A stretch of 56,653 nucleotides of DNA from positions 1-56,653 of the forward strand of contig AZLU01000174.1 of the NCBI GenBank assembly GCA_002224055.1, written 5' to 3'. The position numbers were made by a program, and so were the translations under genes. The notes beneath the pieces are model-generated. The model was not told where the DNA came from, did not search any database, and saw only the letters and a list, made by a program, of their open reading frames with translations. The DNA is from Pezizomycotina sp. ARF18 (Eukaryota; Ascomycota). This document shows, piece by piece, positions 27,801 through 40,993 of this stretch (within the stretch, counting starts at the first letter, position 1; each line of letters opens with the position of its first letter).

Positions 27801-27992
27801 GATGCCTACGAACTGAATACTAACAACCTTAACAGACCAAAACTCGCAGAGGTCATCTACTTCCCAGTATACGCGAAGCCGTTGACAAAGGCGACTGGAG
27901 GTTAGCCATGAAGAAAGTCAAAAAAGTAAGCAAGTTATTAATAGATGCCTATAAAGACGACACTCGGACGGTAGAAGTAACTGGACGGCGTC
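24814..27992 (+). CDS. Transferrin-receptor-like / glutamate carboxypeptidase II family protein (M28B)
   Basis: A type II membrane protein related to yeast Tre1/Tre2/Vps70 and human GCPII. The N-terminal cytosolic part starts MSDEKEALRRQERLHLPPTY with a PPxY motif (LPPTYDDAV), a typical ligand of Rsp5/Nedd4 WW domains, followed by Ser and Asp-rich sequence. A hydrophobic segment near 25370-25410 (MVIV, VILVVCF) may be the membrane anchor. The ectodomain begins YLSSFDHVAGTEGDFTLAEY, an intron follows, then VAGKFKEAGLDNVRTEEY. A PA domain is seen (GAIVIIRSGG, GAAGVIIYNNPKD). The peptidase-like domain has IIIGSHRDAWAMG (His and Asp metal ligands), IEIASWDAKEYNMIGSTEW, YVNVDTAVSG (Asp ligand) and GFPYHSCYDTFEW (His ligand). 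The dimerisation domain ends near EVIYFPVYA, WRLAMKKVKKVSKLLIDAYK. The stop is not certain. Many frameshifts. The Glu before the metal-binding Glu is Lys here. Confidence 0.88.
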
Positions 27993-28720
27993 GTCCTTCT
28001 ATTTCCTTTTTTTCTCTTCTTCCTTTAAGACATTTCATTTTTCGTGTAATATATTTTAAAATTATTTTTCGCCTTGGATATCCTTGTTTTCTCTCTTTTG
28101 TTGGGTTGTTTATTCTTGGATACACTAGTTTTGAGCTATATACTCATTTTTTTTTTCATTTCTGCTCCATATTTGTTTAAAAACAAAATGTCATCACAGC
28201 CTTTGAAGCAGCAGTACAGGAGTTTTCTTTCTTTCTTTCTTATTACTTTGTTTCCAAAACAATGCATGCACAACGGGAATTATGTTTCCGTAATATTCCT
28301 CTCTACCCAAAATTTCCCCTTTTTTAAGCTCTCAAAATTCTTCCTGCACTTCTAGCCTCGTGTCTTTCCCTGTTTATACCTGTACAATCCTGTACGTAAT
28401 ACCACTGCATGATAAATCGTAATATACGACTCCACGAGCTTCTTCAGCACTTATTACCCTAGCTACTTGGATTTGTTCATTATCTAGTAAAATGGTAATA
28501 GCATTCGAACCATTTCTCTAAAAAGAAAAGACATCACTCATCCGTATTATACAACGCTTCATATTGCTTGGGAGAGTTTACTAGCTGTGTAGTAGAAATG
28601 ATTTTGTGAGATGGAGAACTTTTAAATTCAGTTTCATAAACAGAGCTTCCAACTATGAGCAAGAATAATTAATCCCTTTCTTCCCTCCGCTAAGGAAGAA
28701 AAAAATCCCACCGCCATCCT
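27993..28720. other. Intergenic, convergent 3' ends
   Basis: T-rich sequence between the M28B-like gene and the Dap1-like gene. No coding signal was seen beyond hydrophobic poly(T) frames. Confidence 0.55.
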
Positions 28721-29280
28721 TCACTCCTTCTCATTGACCAGCTCCCGACCTCAAGGTACTTGGCCTCGAACCTAGAAACCCACCCGTCCAGCGCCTCGTT
28801 CTCATCCTCGGTCAGGTTATCCAGCGTATCCAGCTTCTTATCGACGTCCGTCAGCAAGCTCTCGTCCAGATCGCCCTTCGCAAGACCCCTGCTGGCGTCC
28901 CTCCCGCGAAAATGTGATACGGCCCCCGGGACCGTAGAATCCCTTCCCGGGGGTAACGTCGAAGACTTTGCCGCGCACACCCATGAGGACGCGGGGGTGG
29001 TCGATGCCGTTGAAGGGCAGGAGCGTCTTCGGCGTGAAGGTTTGGAAGACGATGGGTTCGGCGGCGGAGACGACGGGGAGCTGGGACGGTCGAGGAGGCG
29101 GACGTATGCTAGGTACAGCGCGAGCGCGAGGAGGATGAGGTTTACCGGCGTGAGGAATGGGATGCTAGATGGAAGAGAGAGGCTTTTGGTAAGCTTGCTG
29201 TTTTCTTTTTCTTCTGAATTTAAGGGAAAATGGAGTACTTACGCCAACGTCGGCGCGACAGTTTCTTCTGCAGACGTCAT
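28721..29280 (-). CDS. DAP1: Dap1/MAPR cytochrome-b5-like heme-binding protein
   Basis: Membrane-associated progesterone receptor family. Yeast and S. pombe Dap1 bind heme and support sterol-synthesis P450 enzymes. Exon 1 (start at 29280) gives MTSAEETVAPTLA. A GTAAGT intron follows. Exon 2 begins IPFLTPVNLILLALALYLAY, the N-terminal membrane anchor. Reading across two to three shifted frames gives PIVFQTFTPKTLLPFNG, HPRVLMGVRGKVFDVTPG, RDFYGPGGPY, then in one frame GRDASRGLAKGDLDESLLTD, KLDTLDNLTEDENEALDGW, FEAKYLEVG. After a lost G it ends ELVNEKE with TGA (28721-28723). The Tyr-containing YGPGGPY loop that binds heme in the family is present in the corrected reading. About 160 residues, normal for the family. 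Confidence 0.9.
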
Positions 29281-32200
29281 TGCGGCAGATTTTGTAGAAA
29301 GCGCTCACTGTCTGGGAAAAGCGTTCAAATTCTTGAACTAGTGAACTGGCTTATATGGAAAAAAAAAGAGGTTTAGTATTATTATGTCCCCGTGAGAAAA
29401 TTATATTTCGTGATGATATGGATGTTTTGTTTTTGGTGGTTGATGTGGAACCTGAGCTTTACTTTACTTGGGGGTAAAAGAAAAGTAAAAAAAAAAAAAT
29501 TGTTAATCATCAACGCTCAGCGGTGAATTGTCAACCCTCGCCCGAAACCTACTTTTTTTTTTTGTGTGCCGAACGCCTCCGGTTCGGTCGAACAACGAAC
29601 TCCCGGAATTTACACCTAAATCAAGCCAACTACGGCCGTGACACAAGCCGCGAAGCAGAAACCGCTTATAACCACCAGCACTTAAAAACAGCTGTGCGGA
29701 AGAGTTTGTCCGCTATCCGAATACTCGCAATTCCTTCGCTGCGGCTTTTTAGTTCCATTTAATTAAAGGTTCTTACGAAAATTGATGGTTTTCCTCTCAG
29801 CTTGCGGCAGCAATCTAGAACGGCATCTACTATCATCCTTTGATCAATTATTCAGACATTTGCAGTGGTATATGTGAACAGCAATGGTAAGCATTCACGT
29901 CCTCAAAATAGCTCATAAAGTAAGTAATATTAACAAGCTTTAATATTGACCTCTCCAGCTAAACATGTATTTTTTTCGATTTTTCTGTATTTCAATACAT
30001 TCGTCGAATCTCGCGAGCTGAGAACACGGACTGGCACAGAACATTGTCTGGTTAGTTATTTAACTATTCATTTTGAAAGAAACAATACAAAAAATTGAAC
30101 AGAAGTAATTTCTTTTCCGAATGAACGGGGTCTTGCGTTTTGGTGTTTCAAAGCGTAACGCTGGAATTTCAAATACGGCCTGGCCCGCAGACTCGTATGG
30201 ACATTCGATCCGTGCGCTGATGAGATCGCAAAAGTTGTGTTCTTTTTTTAAATGCGGCGTTGGTTGTGTTGATAAAGCTGGTAGAGGAACCCGACCATAG
30301 CTTTGGAGCGTTTCATGAATGACGGTTATAATAGCCTGAATAAGTACTAGAAAATGTCCACAGTTCCCAGAACCGGTGATGGAAGATTGCCAAACGGCGC
30401 ACCTCACCGATCAAGAGAAACCCGTAGCACAGACATAAAAAGCGCACGGACAAAAAACTGGTGCAAGAATGGCGCCAAAAACAGCGTTTTTTTTTTTTTT
30501 TTTTTTTTGCCCCCAAAAACCCCACTAAGAAACGTTGCAGAAAAACGAATAATAAGGTAAAATTAGGTTACTTCACACACAAATAAAGTAAATAAAAATC
30601 AAGGAAATTTGGCCCTTGTCCTTTCCCGAACGCCGCAAAAAAGGGTCCAATAATCGCTAATCCTCACTACAGTTGGGGCGTCGCTCTTTTTTCTTATACC
30701 CCCCGCACAGCTACAACCACAGCAAAAAACCTAAAGTGAAAAACAGCTTTTTCTGCAAAGAAAATCATGTCGACCGACGGCTGACAGCTGCACCCATCGC
30801 CACAAAATTCCTTTCCAGGTTGATAGTGAACCAGGCAAAAAAAGGAGAAGAATTACGGTACCAGGTCGCTTGCATTCTTTTCTTTTTTTTTTTTTTCTGG
30901 TTCCTTGAAGCCTTGCAGAACATACGAAATAGAAGTTCCCCCCCCCCCCACCTTGAAGGTGTATTCGGTCCACGTGGGGAAGGTATACAGCTAATTTTTC
31001 TCAGCTGCATCATCTTATTATTCCTTCCACAAGTTCAAAACAAAAGAACAAAGTTAGAAGAGCGCCTACCTTGTCATGCGCTGGAAGAACATCCGCCAAG
31101 TGAATATATATTTCCTCTTTTTCGGATAAAATAGAACGTAGTTATGAGAAGAAAGAAACTCGTGAGGCTACCTTGAAAACGTTTTGAGGGATACCCGCAT
31201 TGTATATTAACAAAAGCGCCAGTATTTGTATATATAACAATTGACAGCGTTTGTGCATCAATATCATCCCAATGACAATAGCAACCGGGGCGTGAAAAGC
31301 TACTCGGTATGAGCTTGTGCGATTTCAAACCAAAAAAAAAAAAAAAAAAAAATAGTAGATATAAGGTAGGCAATAATTTGAGCTGTAGCTCCACGATTTG
31401 GGAAGACTTGACAACCAGAGAACGACCAGAAGCTCTCTTCTGCTTCACCTGTAATACTCGCCGCATTGCGACGAGCCTAAAGCTTTACGAACCTTTTGCA
31501 AATCAAAATAAGCTTCCGCAAATGTTGGCCTATTTAGGCTTCCTCAGAGGCGATGCCATCCTGCGATATTTTTACGGCCTCTAGCCTAACCTCTTAATCG
31601 ATTACAGTGGCTATCATCTGAGTACATGCTCCACAGTTTGAAAACCCGATCACCTCAGCTCGTCGCTCCCAAAGCCGTTCCATTCAATTGATGTACGCGA
31701 CGTTTCCTCTCCACGACTGTTTGAGCATGCGAGCACGCGAGTCTATAATCTCACAGCAACCAAACCGCCTGAGCTTTGATAGTCCGGCCCATTTTGGAAT
31801 TTATTGCGTTTGATAATAGCTTCGGACTAGCTTCGGACGAAAATTGCCTTCCTTCGACGGGAAACATGCGCGATAAGAAATAGCTTATACGAAAGGTGGT
31901 TTTTACTGAGCCGGTTATATAATTATAGAAATGTAAGTTTCCAAGGACAAGGCGATTCCGTTCGTCGAAGCATTGCGACTTATGAAGGGCTCTATTTTTT
32001 ATTTTTTTTTTATTTTTATTTTTGCTTAAAAAGTGCCCGAACGTCTAGCTGGGACATCACTAGTGAGGTCCATCCGAAAAATATAACGAATGGTTACTCG
32101 AGTATAGAGATCCGTAACTTGGCGATCAGGAGGTGGCCAAAAGACGAAACGTTTGCTTCTCATACGTTGTCGTCCTGGCGCCGATCCAGGACTGGACTCA

Positions 32201-34639
32201 AAAATCAATTTAAAAAGAAAAGAACATATAAACGCAGAAAAAAAAAATAATAATAACCAAAGGATCGAGTAGATATATACGGATACGGAATATTTTGGGA
32301 TCGGATCAAAAAAATACGGCGCTTGTATTTATCTAACTCCTTTCTTCAATGGTCTCTGAATACGAAAAAGAAAGAAAAAGTTCTATATATCATCTTCGTA
32401 AACAGGAGCCCGACGTAAACAGACTACCACAACGCCGTATCCTTTCTTTATACGACGCCTAGCGCGCTTCGTGAACCCGGCGATTTCAAGGATTCTAGTA
32501 ACATGAAGCTTCCTGGCTAACATGTTAATGGACCAGATAGCTTATATTGTGATATTGAAGAACCTGTTGCAGCAGCCGTTGTCAGAAGCTTTGACAAGGT
32601 GCGAACTGGAATATCCTTGTGTACGGAGATAGTTTGTGCGCGACACGATTTACAACTACTTTCAAAAAAAAAAAAAAAAAAAACCCAACGAACCCCAAGA
32701 CCAGTCTTTCCGAGGATGAAAGAAAGATATGCTGGTATGATCCGAGGACAAAAAGGTAAAAGCATCTGAGATAAAGGGAGGTGGACGCGACCCTGGCATT
32801 ATGAAACAAATATGTGGGTTTGGGCAAGCGAAAGAGCGTTTTCTTCGATAATGTTTTGCTTTTTTGTTTTAAGTAGATACTACCACAACAATTAATCAAA
32901 AGATTTCTCTGGGCCTTCTATAATATTTTTAATCTATTTAGTCAATTATTTATTAGAGATAATTTTTATTTCTTATCCGGCCTGCCCTCGATTCCCTACT
33001 CGTGATCAGCGCAGGCACCTGAGCAACGTAAGTAGGAATGGCGACACGAACTAGAACTACTGTGGCTCGCCTGTCTTACCTTCAGTAACTTTTGGCTAGC
33101 AATTCCCTTTCCAATTTTAACGATCGACATGAAATTTACCTGACCATTGCGACTACGAATTCGGTGGGTCTTTGCCTATATGTGCTTAAAACAAAACTGT
33201 TGTATAATAGGATATATCGGTATATTATTTTCAATAGATCCTTATTTTTTTTTGTTTCTATCAACGATAGAACGGCTTACAATACTATAACCCACCCGTC
33301 AGCGATTAATGAGGGGGGAAAGAACAACGCGAGGATTCTGTGGATCGCTACAAGCCATTGCGTAAAAGTCTTCCTTGTATCCCCGAGAATTGTGTTGTCG
33401 AAACAGATAGCCCGTCCTATATTATAAAACCTTTCTTGGTAGGGTTCTCCCAATTACATTGGAAATGTATATTGTTTCCCTAATGCGGCAGATAAAATCA
33501 ACAACTCCCAATTTTTTTTTTTTTTCCCCATTGATAAGTTTAGGAGCGTCGATCAGAAGCCCTTTCTCTTGTTTCCACCCAGAATGGTGCAATAACGAAG
33601 GCGAAAAGGCTTAGAGGTGAATGTGTGGACGTCATTCTAAACATCCCTCTCCGGCGTATTGCTAGCGCTATATTTTTGAACGGAAAAAAGAAAAGCAAAT
33701 ACAACCGAAAATCAGATAAGTAGAATTATAACTATAATATAGAAGAAAAAGAGATATCAAAAGGGGAACGGCGAATTTATATGAAATTATGATGGCAGGA
33801 GCTGGAGAGTCTGGATCTAGATCCTACTCGGATTCTGATGTCAGATCCCTCCGTTAATTTATCATGGTGAATCTCGCATCGTGAAAGGAGCTTAAAGCAA
33901 TACCTTCAAAAGTCGCTTCGTGGCAAACGACAATTTTTTTTTCTTACTTCAGCATTTAAAGAAAATCCTCAATATGCCAGTAATAAATGACTTTATTATA
34001 ATTTCTGCTATTACCTCCCATTTGTGTTTTTCGCTGTTTTCCCCACTTGCCTTTGCCGTCACAAAAATCATCATCATCATCATAACCATTATCATCAAGG
34101 CAAGAAGAGGGTTAGGCCCCACTGGAAATGACGAGCGTGCACAGTAAGTCACCTCAAACAGAACCAAGAAACGAGGGAAATACGCCTTCGTGACTCGTTT
34201 GTGGACTGGAGCCCTCTCCTCCCGGTTACGCTTGCTCTCGTCTGTCTCTCTCTTTTTCGTTTCTTCAAGGCCCGTGTGTTAAAAGGTCTGAGGCAAAGCA
34301 AGACACACACTTTTTATTTGCTTTTGGTAGCGTAACCTTTTTAGTACTTATTTAATACTAATATAGCTTCATTGGTGGCCCTGAAGTGTTTCACTTAACC
34401 AGCGTGTCGGAATCACTATCTGCTTGCTACTTACGAAGTGAATTATTCCTCCCCTATTGTTTTTCTCATCATTGCCCCCCATTGTTATTTACCGTACTAT
34501 ACGTGACCTCGTTTGGCCTGTTCTTTGACCATTCTCAAACAAGAACGGTGGAGCTTACTCAGTTGTCTATTTCAGTAGGCCAAGAAAATCTGCTCCTAAA
34601 ACGCAGAACACGATATCTGTAATAAAATGAAAAAAAAAA

Positions 34640-34670
<31 letters not shown>

Positions 34671-36683
34671 TAAACGGCATGCAATTCAAGCATTGAATGA
34701 AAGAAAAAAATTTTTTTTCTAACTGCTATTCTTCCGTCGTCAGGATCTCTAAGCTGGAAAGAAAAGGAAGGAACGATGCTCTATATCTTCGGGCTTGGTA
34801 TTAAAGACGAAATGAAAATGGACCCTGGCTGGGTTGAAATCATAATCATGCCGTACTCTGCTCCAAGCGGAAAACAGTATACTGAGGGGTAACAAGGGGG
34901 GAAATCTATAATAAAAAAAATTAAATAAAAAATCAAACATGGAAATATTTTTCTAATGGTAGGACAAAGACGTGCAGAAAATGGCGCTGACGCACAGCAG
35001 GGCTTAAACACAACATTCCAAATTTATCATTCAATACAGGCGTTTATATATTTTTAATCCGTGGGTAGACTTCTCTATATACTTATCTTCTATACGGGCC
35101 TTTTATTTTTAAATTACAACAGGTAAGAAGCCTGCATTAGCTTTTGCTGTATTAGAGAAGGGGCTGCAGCAAAATATATATACCATAGGGGTTCGATTAG
35201 AAGCGCTTTCAGGAACACAACACGCTGCAATACCAGGTTGACAACTACTTAGGGAAGAAGAAATAAGCAATGCAAAGAATCAAAGTAGAACGCACACAAC
35301 TACTTGGCTAAGGAAAGAAGTTGCAAAAAGAACGTTTTGTATCGAATTATTGTTATAATATATATATATATATCTCGCTAGGAGATATGTATAGAAGTAA
35401 CGATAACAGCACTCATTTATAGATAGATACTTCTTAACATTTGTCTATATCTAGTCCTGTTTACTTCTGATATTCCCTTGAAGTATGAGGAAAACAAGGA
35501 TCAAGCAACTAACAGAAAAATTGATAAAAGTAGGAAAAGGAAGAGAAGAAGGCAATAGAATAGACACCCTCCGATGAACTTCAAAAGCAAAAAAAAAAAA
35601 AAAAAAAAAAAAATATCAAGTACTTTTGTATTATTATTATACCTATTATTATAGTAAATATTTCTTTTCTTTTTTTTTTCCGACTTTTTCTTTTCTTTTT
35701 TCCATCCTCTACCGCAAAGCTTCACACAAAAACGTAGCAAATAATTATTTTTAATTAAATTTTTATTTTTAATAATATTAAGTATTTTTTTTTTTAATTC
35801 CCTGCTTGCTTGGCCGTTCTCCCGACCAGGTCTCACTCTGAAGGGCAGAGAAGAGGCCCAAAAAAAAATTTTTTTTATATTACTATTATTGTTCCTCCCC
35901 AACATTCAATTCTCTTTTCTTATACTTCTTCTCTTCTCTTTCTACCTTTTTTAAAAGTCTTTTTTTTTTTTTTTTTCTTTTCCGTGCTTTTCATTTCTCT
36001 TTCTTTTGTTGATCCTGCTTTTTCGTTGTGTTTTCGTCCCTTTCTTTTCCTTTCCACGTGTGGAGGAGAAGGATCGCATGTATATACGTATACCTCTTTA
36101 TCCAAATACAGACAGGTAAGTTCGTCCGTACCCTTCGCGAAGTATTCCCTTGCTCCTATACGTATAAAGAAAAAACGAAGTATGGTTGCATATGTATACT
36201 ATTGCAAATATTATCGCCCTTCAAATAGACACCTCCATTAGGAGAAGGGAAGAAAACACAAAGCATTTGGCTTTACTATGATTTTCCTCCATTTTATGTT
36301 CGTTTTGTTACATGCCACTCGCTAACAGGAACTGTCATTTTCTTGTTAGCGTCGCAGAGGATAACGTAGGAACCTATCGAGGCAATTATCATTCCATCGA
36401 ACAAACAGATCCTATCGTCTCTTGGATGTTTGCTCGAACGTTAGAAATTAGCTCTTCATATTGCGCTATTTCTGAGGCCCTTTCCCTTTTTCCTTTTAAG
36501 ATTAATTATCTTTGCGATCTTAGCTGCCTCTTCTGGCTCACTTCTGAGAGTGAAATAATAGGCTTTGTTTGATCGCAAATCAAGGAAGCCTCTTTTGAGC
36601 TAAAGCAGCCAAAGCAACAGCCATTCCACTTTTTTTTTTTTTTTCTCTTAAAAACCCGTCTCCCTCCGACATCTTCTACAGCC
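29281..36683. other. Long gene-poor block with CT-rich right end
   Basis: About 7.4 kb without a recognisable gene. It contains poly(T) (30485-30508), poly(A) (31330-31350; 35589-35613), a C run (30941-30951), several T/A junctions and an AAT repeat (34642-34662). ORFs at 30060-30407 (-) and 30673-31134 (+) exceed 110 codons but show no family resemblance, and the second is partly homopolymer-encoded. From about 35880 to 36060 the + strand is strongly pyrimidine-rich and contains CACGTG (about 36056). This and a good donor (GTAAGT at about 36116) could be the leader and a 5'UTR intron of the gene at 36684. Confidence 0.45.
34642..34662. repeat. TAA trinucleotide microsatellite
   Basis: About seven AAT/TAA units flanked by A runs in gene-free DNA. 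Confidence 0.75.
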
Positions 36684-38119
36684 ATGACTTTCGTTCGTAC
36701 CACCGCCACGACAATGTTCAATCGATTCCCGCTCAGGCATTCCAAGAAGGAGCCCACTATAGGCGGCCAGCTCTATATCATAGCACCAGAAAGACCCTGA
36801 GAAGAATCTTCCTCCTCTTCCAAAGTACGTCTCTTTCAATCAAAGTGCAGATCTCGTGATACTCTCTTATCTCCCTTTTACCTCATTTTCTCCGTCCCAC
36901 AATAACCTTCAAAAATTACTGACGAGATAGCTTGATGGAAACAGCGAACACTTTTTCGACTTCACCACCGTCCCACCCAGATCCCCGACGAGATACACTA
37001 CGACCCCAATTTTGACATTCACCCCATCCTGCCGTCATCTACGACAACGACGGCCCCGCCTTTCCTCCATGCCGTCCGAGTAAATGGAAGGGATCCAAAA
37101 GAAAGGACATGAAGGAAACATTCTTTTCAACATCAATAATAAAGATAATAAGAGCCCACCCCGATGAAAAAGAGTGGTTTTAGAAGAAAAGAGGTTCCGA
37201 ACCGAAACGTTAGTCCGATACAGCAGCGACCAAAGAACGTTGACGTTCTTGAAGCTGTAAATTCCGCTTATCACTCGCCCACGTATTCGTCATATCCGAA
37301 ATCCATCGAACAAGACAGGAAGTTGCGGTTTCTCCGGACCCCATGCCCTCACCAAGAGTTATAGGCGATTCTGAGGCTGCCAGGAACGAAATTGAAAACG
37401 ACAGAGTTGGTCCAATGCGCAGATGAAGATGCCATCAAAGCAGATAAGCCTCCTAGGCTGAGGGACTCGATAATTCCAGCGATAATCCTATCGACAAATC
37501 GTTCCTCGGTGACTTCATTGATGATGACGAAGACGATCCGAACTTTGAGGTCCAGCCGCTTGCTGAGGATGGTCCGATAGTGAGCTCCATGCCTGCGGCG
37601 GAGCTCTTCGGCCCAAACATTCGGGTTAAAGGAGACATGCCTGGTAACTTCCCTGGCCCGTCAGGGAGGTAAAACGCAAGGCGCGGCCTGACATTCCGTT
37701 CCTGGATGTCCCGTTGCCACCAACACCAAAACTAGATCTGGACTCCCCAAGCTGCTCTCAATTTCACTCTCCAAAGCTCGCTCCCGTCCCGGAAGTGACG
37801 CCTCCACCCACGCCGCAAACGCCAGAAGAACATATTGCTCAACTTGAAAGGCAGCGAGACTTTTTAACTTCCGAACAACGAAGACTCAACAAAGAGATAA
37901 CCAATTTAGAGGGCCTCCTTCCACCGAACCCTTCTACTCATAGCTTTCGCCAGCGAGAGGCTCTCAAGGCAGATCTTAACAACCTCCGACTGGAATATGC
38001 CGGTGTTGTAAAGGATCTTCACGAAATTGGAATGTTGCTGCATCGCGCGTGGAGAAGGCGTGATGTTAGGATGGGCTTGAAGCACCCGCAGTGCTGTGGT
38101 GCGACGCTGCGGAGACTAA
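36684..38119 (+). CDS. Uncharacterised coiled-coil protein, filamentous-fungal family
   Basis: I cannot assign a function. The likely start is MTFVRTTATTMFNRF at 36684, or MFNRFPLRHSKKEPTIGG at 36714. Later exons, all with frameshifts, give PDEIHYDPNFDIHPI, then an acidic block FIDDDEDDPNFEVQPLAEDG with PIVSSMPAAELFGPNIRV, and RKARPDIPFLDVPLPP. The long intact frame from 37714 carries Pro-rich sequence (VTPPPTPQTPEEH) and a coiled coil from about 37830 (IAQLERQRDFLTSEQRRLNK, EITNLEGLLPPNPSTHSF, DLNNLRLEYAGVVKDL). It ends HEIGMLLHRAWRRRD. With one base restored near 38098 the end becomes LWVRRCGD and TAA at 38117-38119, resembling the LWVRR ending I recall for such fungal proteins. Introns are poorly defined upstream of 37150. 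Confidence 0.58.
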
Positions 38120-38606
38120 AGCAGCCTACGTGAAGAAGGGGGGAGGGGCGACTTCCCTTCAATGAGCTGTTTGAGCATGAAAGTCCCAGATCTATTGTTT
38201 CTTTTGCTTTCCTCTTTTCTTTATTACTTCCCTTCCTATAGCATGCAAGATATCCAACCGAACTTCATGAATTTCTTACTCTCTATCTATGACTCCTAGT
38301 TTCCATAAAGCAGAACACGATCGGGATCACCTTTTTTCTACATCGGATCATATTAAGTCCTAAATCATTTCCGACTTTTTTATTATTTACCTCGTTCTAG
38401 CTCAGTACTTATCATTCCTTATTAACCTAGAATCGAAATTTTTCCGATTATGGTTAATAACTACGTTGAAACTTTTTTTATTTTCCTTTGTAATTCATAT
38501 ATTCCCTTTTTTTATTCTCGTTGATTCAACTATTTGACCTCTCTATTCCAGTAACAGTTACTTGGTCAGACTTCTTTTCCCGTCCTTTGGAGTATTGTGG
38601 TGTTAG

Positions 38607-38608
<2 letters not shown>

Positions 38609-38642
<34 letters not shown>
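38609..38642. repeat. Poly(T) tract, 34 bases
   Basis: An uninterrupted T run about 490 bases downstream of the coiled-coil gene stop. Its length is uncertain because homopolymers are unreliable here. Confidence 0.75.
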
Positions 38643-38643
<1 letters not shown>

Positions 38644-40956
38644 AACTATTCTTCCATTTGCCGTTTCCCTCCAAAAAGATGTACAATTTTCTTTCCATTT
38701 TTTCTTTTTGCATAGTCGTCATCTTGTCGCATTTTAGCAGGGACTTTTTACAGTGGGTACTCCTGTTTTACCTTTCCCCTCTTTCTCGGGATCTATTTCC
38801 TATGTCCGTTTACTGGTTTCCCTGCCTCTGTTAGTCAAGGATTATACAGTTATATTTCAGTAAAATCCGGCGTTAAATAGTTCTATTAAAAATATAACAA
38901 AAACTACTCTGTACTATTATTTTTCCCTTCTGCGAAAAGAATTCCAAACCTTTCTTCGAGTTCGCTGTTGTTGGACCGTGCCATGTCTAGCGCTGAGGCA
39001 TCGTCTCTTGGTACTTTCCCCCTTCACAAGCTTAAAAAGAGCTAGTGCCAACAAGTTAAGTAGCAATCTATTGCTTTGTCAACTAAATATCCACCTTCTT
39101 TTCAACAATTTGAAACCTTTGCGCTTTGTGTGGCACAGTTAATGGGTATTTCCCGGTAGTGGACGCGCGCGTGAAGTCGCGGAGCTAAGTATTTACCCGC
39201 ACGTGTCTATATTAGCTTTGCATAAAAGCAATATTTGCATACCCGCTCGCTGTACCTGCGCATAGTATACATAGAAAGGAGTCGGAATCAAAATATTTTT
39301 CAGAATATCACGGTCGAATGGTAAATAGTCAGGTACGTATATATTTAAAACTTCGAAACCGAGTTGGCCAAAGCTCAAGCTTGTATATGTTATCCGTGCT
39401 CAAACCGAGGTACAAAGTTTTTATCTCCAACATTTCTTCTCCTGGTTAATGGGGGAACAAAATCTTTTTTAATATATAGTGGGGCTTTCTCTTTTTACCC
39501 CTTCTTCTCCCAATGTACAGTTGTCTGTTGTTTACGATATATTAAATATTCCTTTCAAGCTAGGAAAGTGATTAACTGCTTAAACAACGCACGTCACCCT
39601 CATTGGTTCCCCAGTCGCGTTTTCCTTCCGCGTGATGAAGTAAAGCTAAGGCTACACCGGAAATCCACGGCATAATTTTTTTTTTTGGGCAGTTATTCGA
39701 TTCATATTTACTGCTTCCTCTCGGTTTTAGACTTCGTGAGAACTGTTGGAGAAAGCAGGGTTCAGAAAAAAAAATTCAGCACCATTGCTCCGTTTCCATT
39801 TTCTCCGGCTTTTGTCGATCGTTCATTTTGGAGGGTTGGAAAGCCAGTGGAACAACCGTTAACAGGTCTTCCGTAATTCTAAATGCCATATGCAATGCCC
39901 TGTGCCTACTTGTATAATTTTGTAGGGATCCAAGGCGCTGGTCGTCTGCTTCGTTTCCATCGTTCCTGAAGCGACGTGCGCACGGAACAGATCGCTAAAT
40001 CATATATAATAATAACATAAACCCGCGATAATTTGATTCAATATTTGAAGTAATATTGAAACCGCTCCTCTATAGTTTCGACTCTAGAAGATCCTCGCTT
40101 TCATTTTCTTGGAAGCTAATCTGAACCGTCTTTATTGTTGATAAGCATTCCCCACAGCGCAGATATTAAATAACTCTTTACAAGAAATTCCAATATACGG
40201 TGCAGCCACGAGCATCATCGCTGAATAAGAGATCGTTGCCGCTGATGACTTACTTCTTTTCGTTATACTTCAAGTGGTCTCGCGGTGATAAGATTAACTA
40301 CTCTTCCATTGTTTTTGAAATTAAAGGGTTCTTTAAAAACTAGCGAAAGAAGCGAAGCGACATTCTCGGATACACCGCCTATGTCGCAAAAAAAAAAAAA
40401 AAAAGGAAGTCCTCATCTAAGACACAAATAGGATATTCTTTAATCTCTCTTAGAGTCATCGGTAGCATCAGGAGCACAAGAGACCAGAGTCGACCAAAAG
40501 CATACAAGACCAGTAGATAGTAACACTTGTATTCTTGACTAAGCCATAAGTATGGCTCCCTCGTATCGTGCTATCGACGCAACATAATGCGAGGAGGAAA
40601 AAAAAAAAAAAAAAAAAAAAAAGACACGGGCTCACGGAGCCGATATAAAAACTAGCTTTGGCGAATATTCCTATTCTGTACCAATATTACTGAAAAGCAT
40701 GTAACCCGGATCAAGAGAACGCACTAGCTCCTTAGCAAACCCGTAACGGGACTTGCAAAGGCGACCATACTAGAGTCACCTATTTGTGAAATAATATGCT
40801 TGTAAGTGCCTGGTATTTCGGGAAATAGAGAACGGGTTCTTCAATATTATTTGTCCAATTACCAGGTATATTTTTACTTAAAGTCGTCGGTGATCAAATC
40901 GTTTCTCTAAGGAGTCGTCCGTCAATTATTGCAGAAGCTTTTTCTTTTTTTCTTTT

Positions 40957-40957
<1 letters not shown>

Positions 40958-40992
<35 letters not shown>

Positions 40993-40993
40993 A
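40958..40993. repeat. Poly(T)-poly(A) junction
   Basis: About 15 T directly followed by about 21 A, able to fold as a pure A:T hairpin. Similar junctions occur at 2421-2447, 2780-2798, 11903-11926 and 42567-42607. Confidence 0.75.

Noticed and set aside
28760-29341. 193-codon + strand frame rich in Ser
   Set aside because: It lies opposite the Dap1-like gene, whose motifs on the - strand are unambiguous.
30673-31134. 153-codon + strand frame
   Set aside because: It is partly encoded by poly(T) and poly(C) (Phe and Pro runs), with no motif, and overlapping open frames exist on the other strand.
35185-35215. GGTTCGATT resembling a tRNA T-loop
   Set aside because: No complementary T-stem, anticodon arm or acceptor stem could be formed around it.
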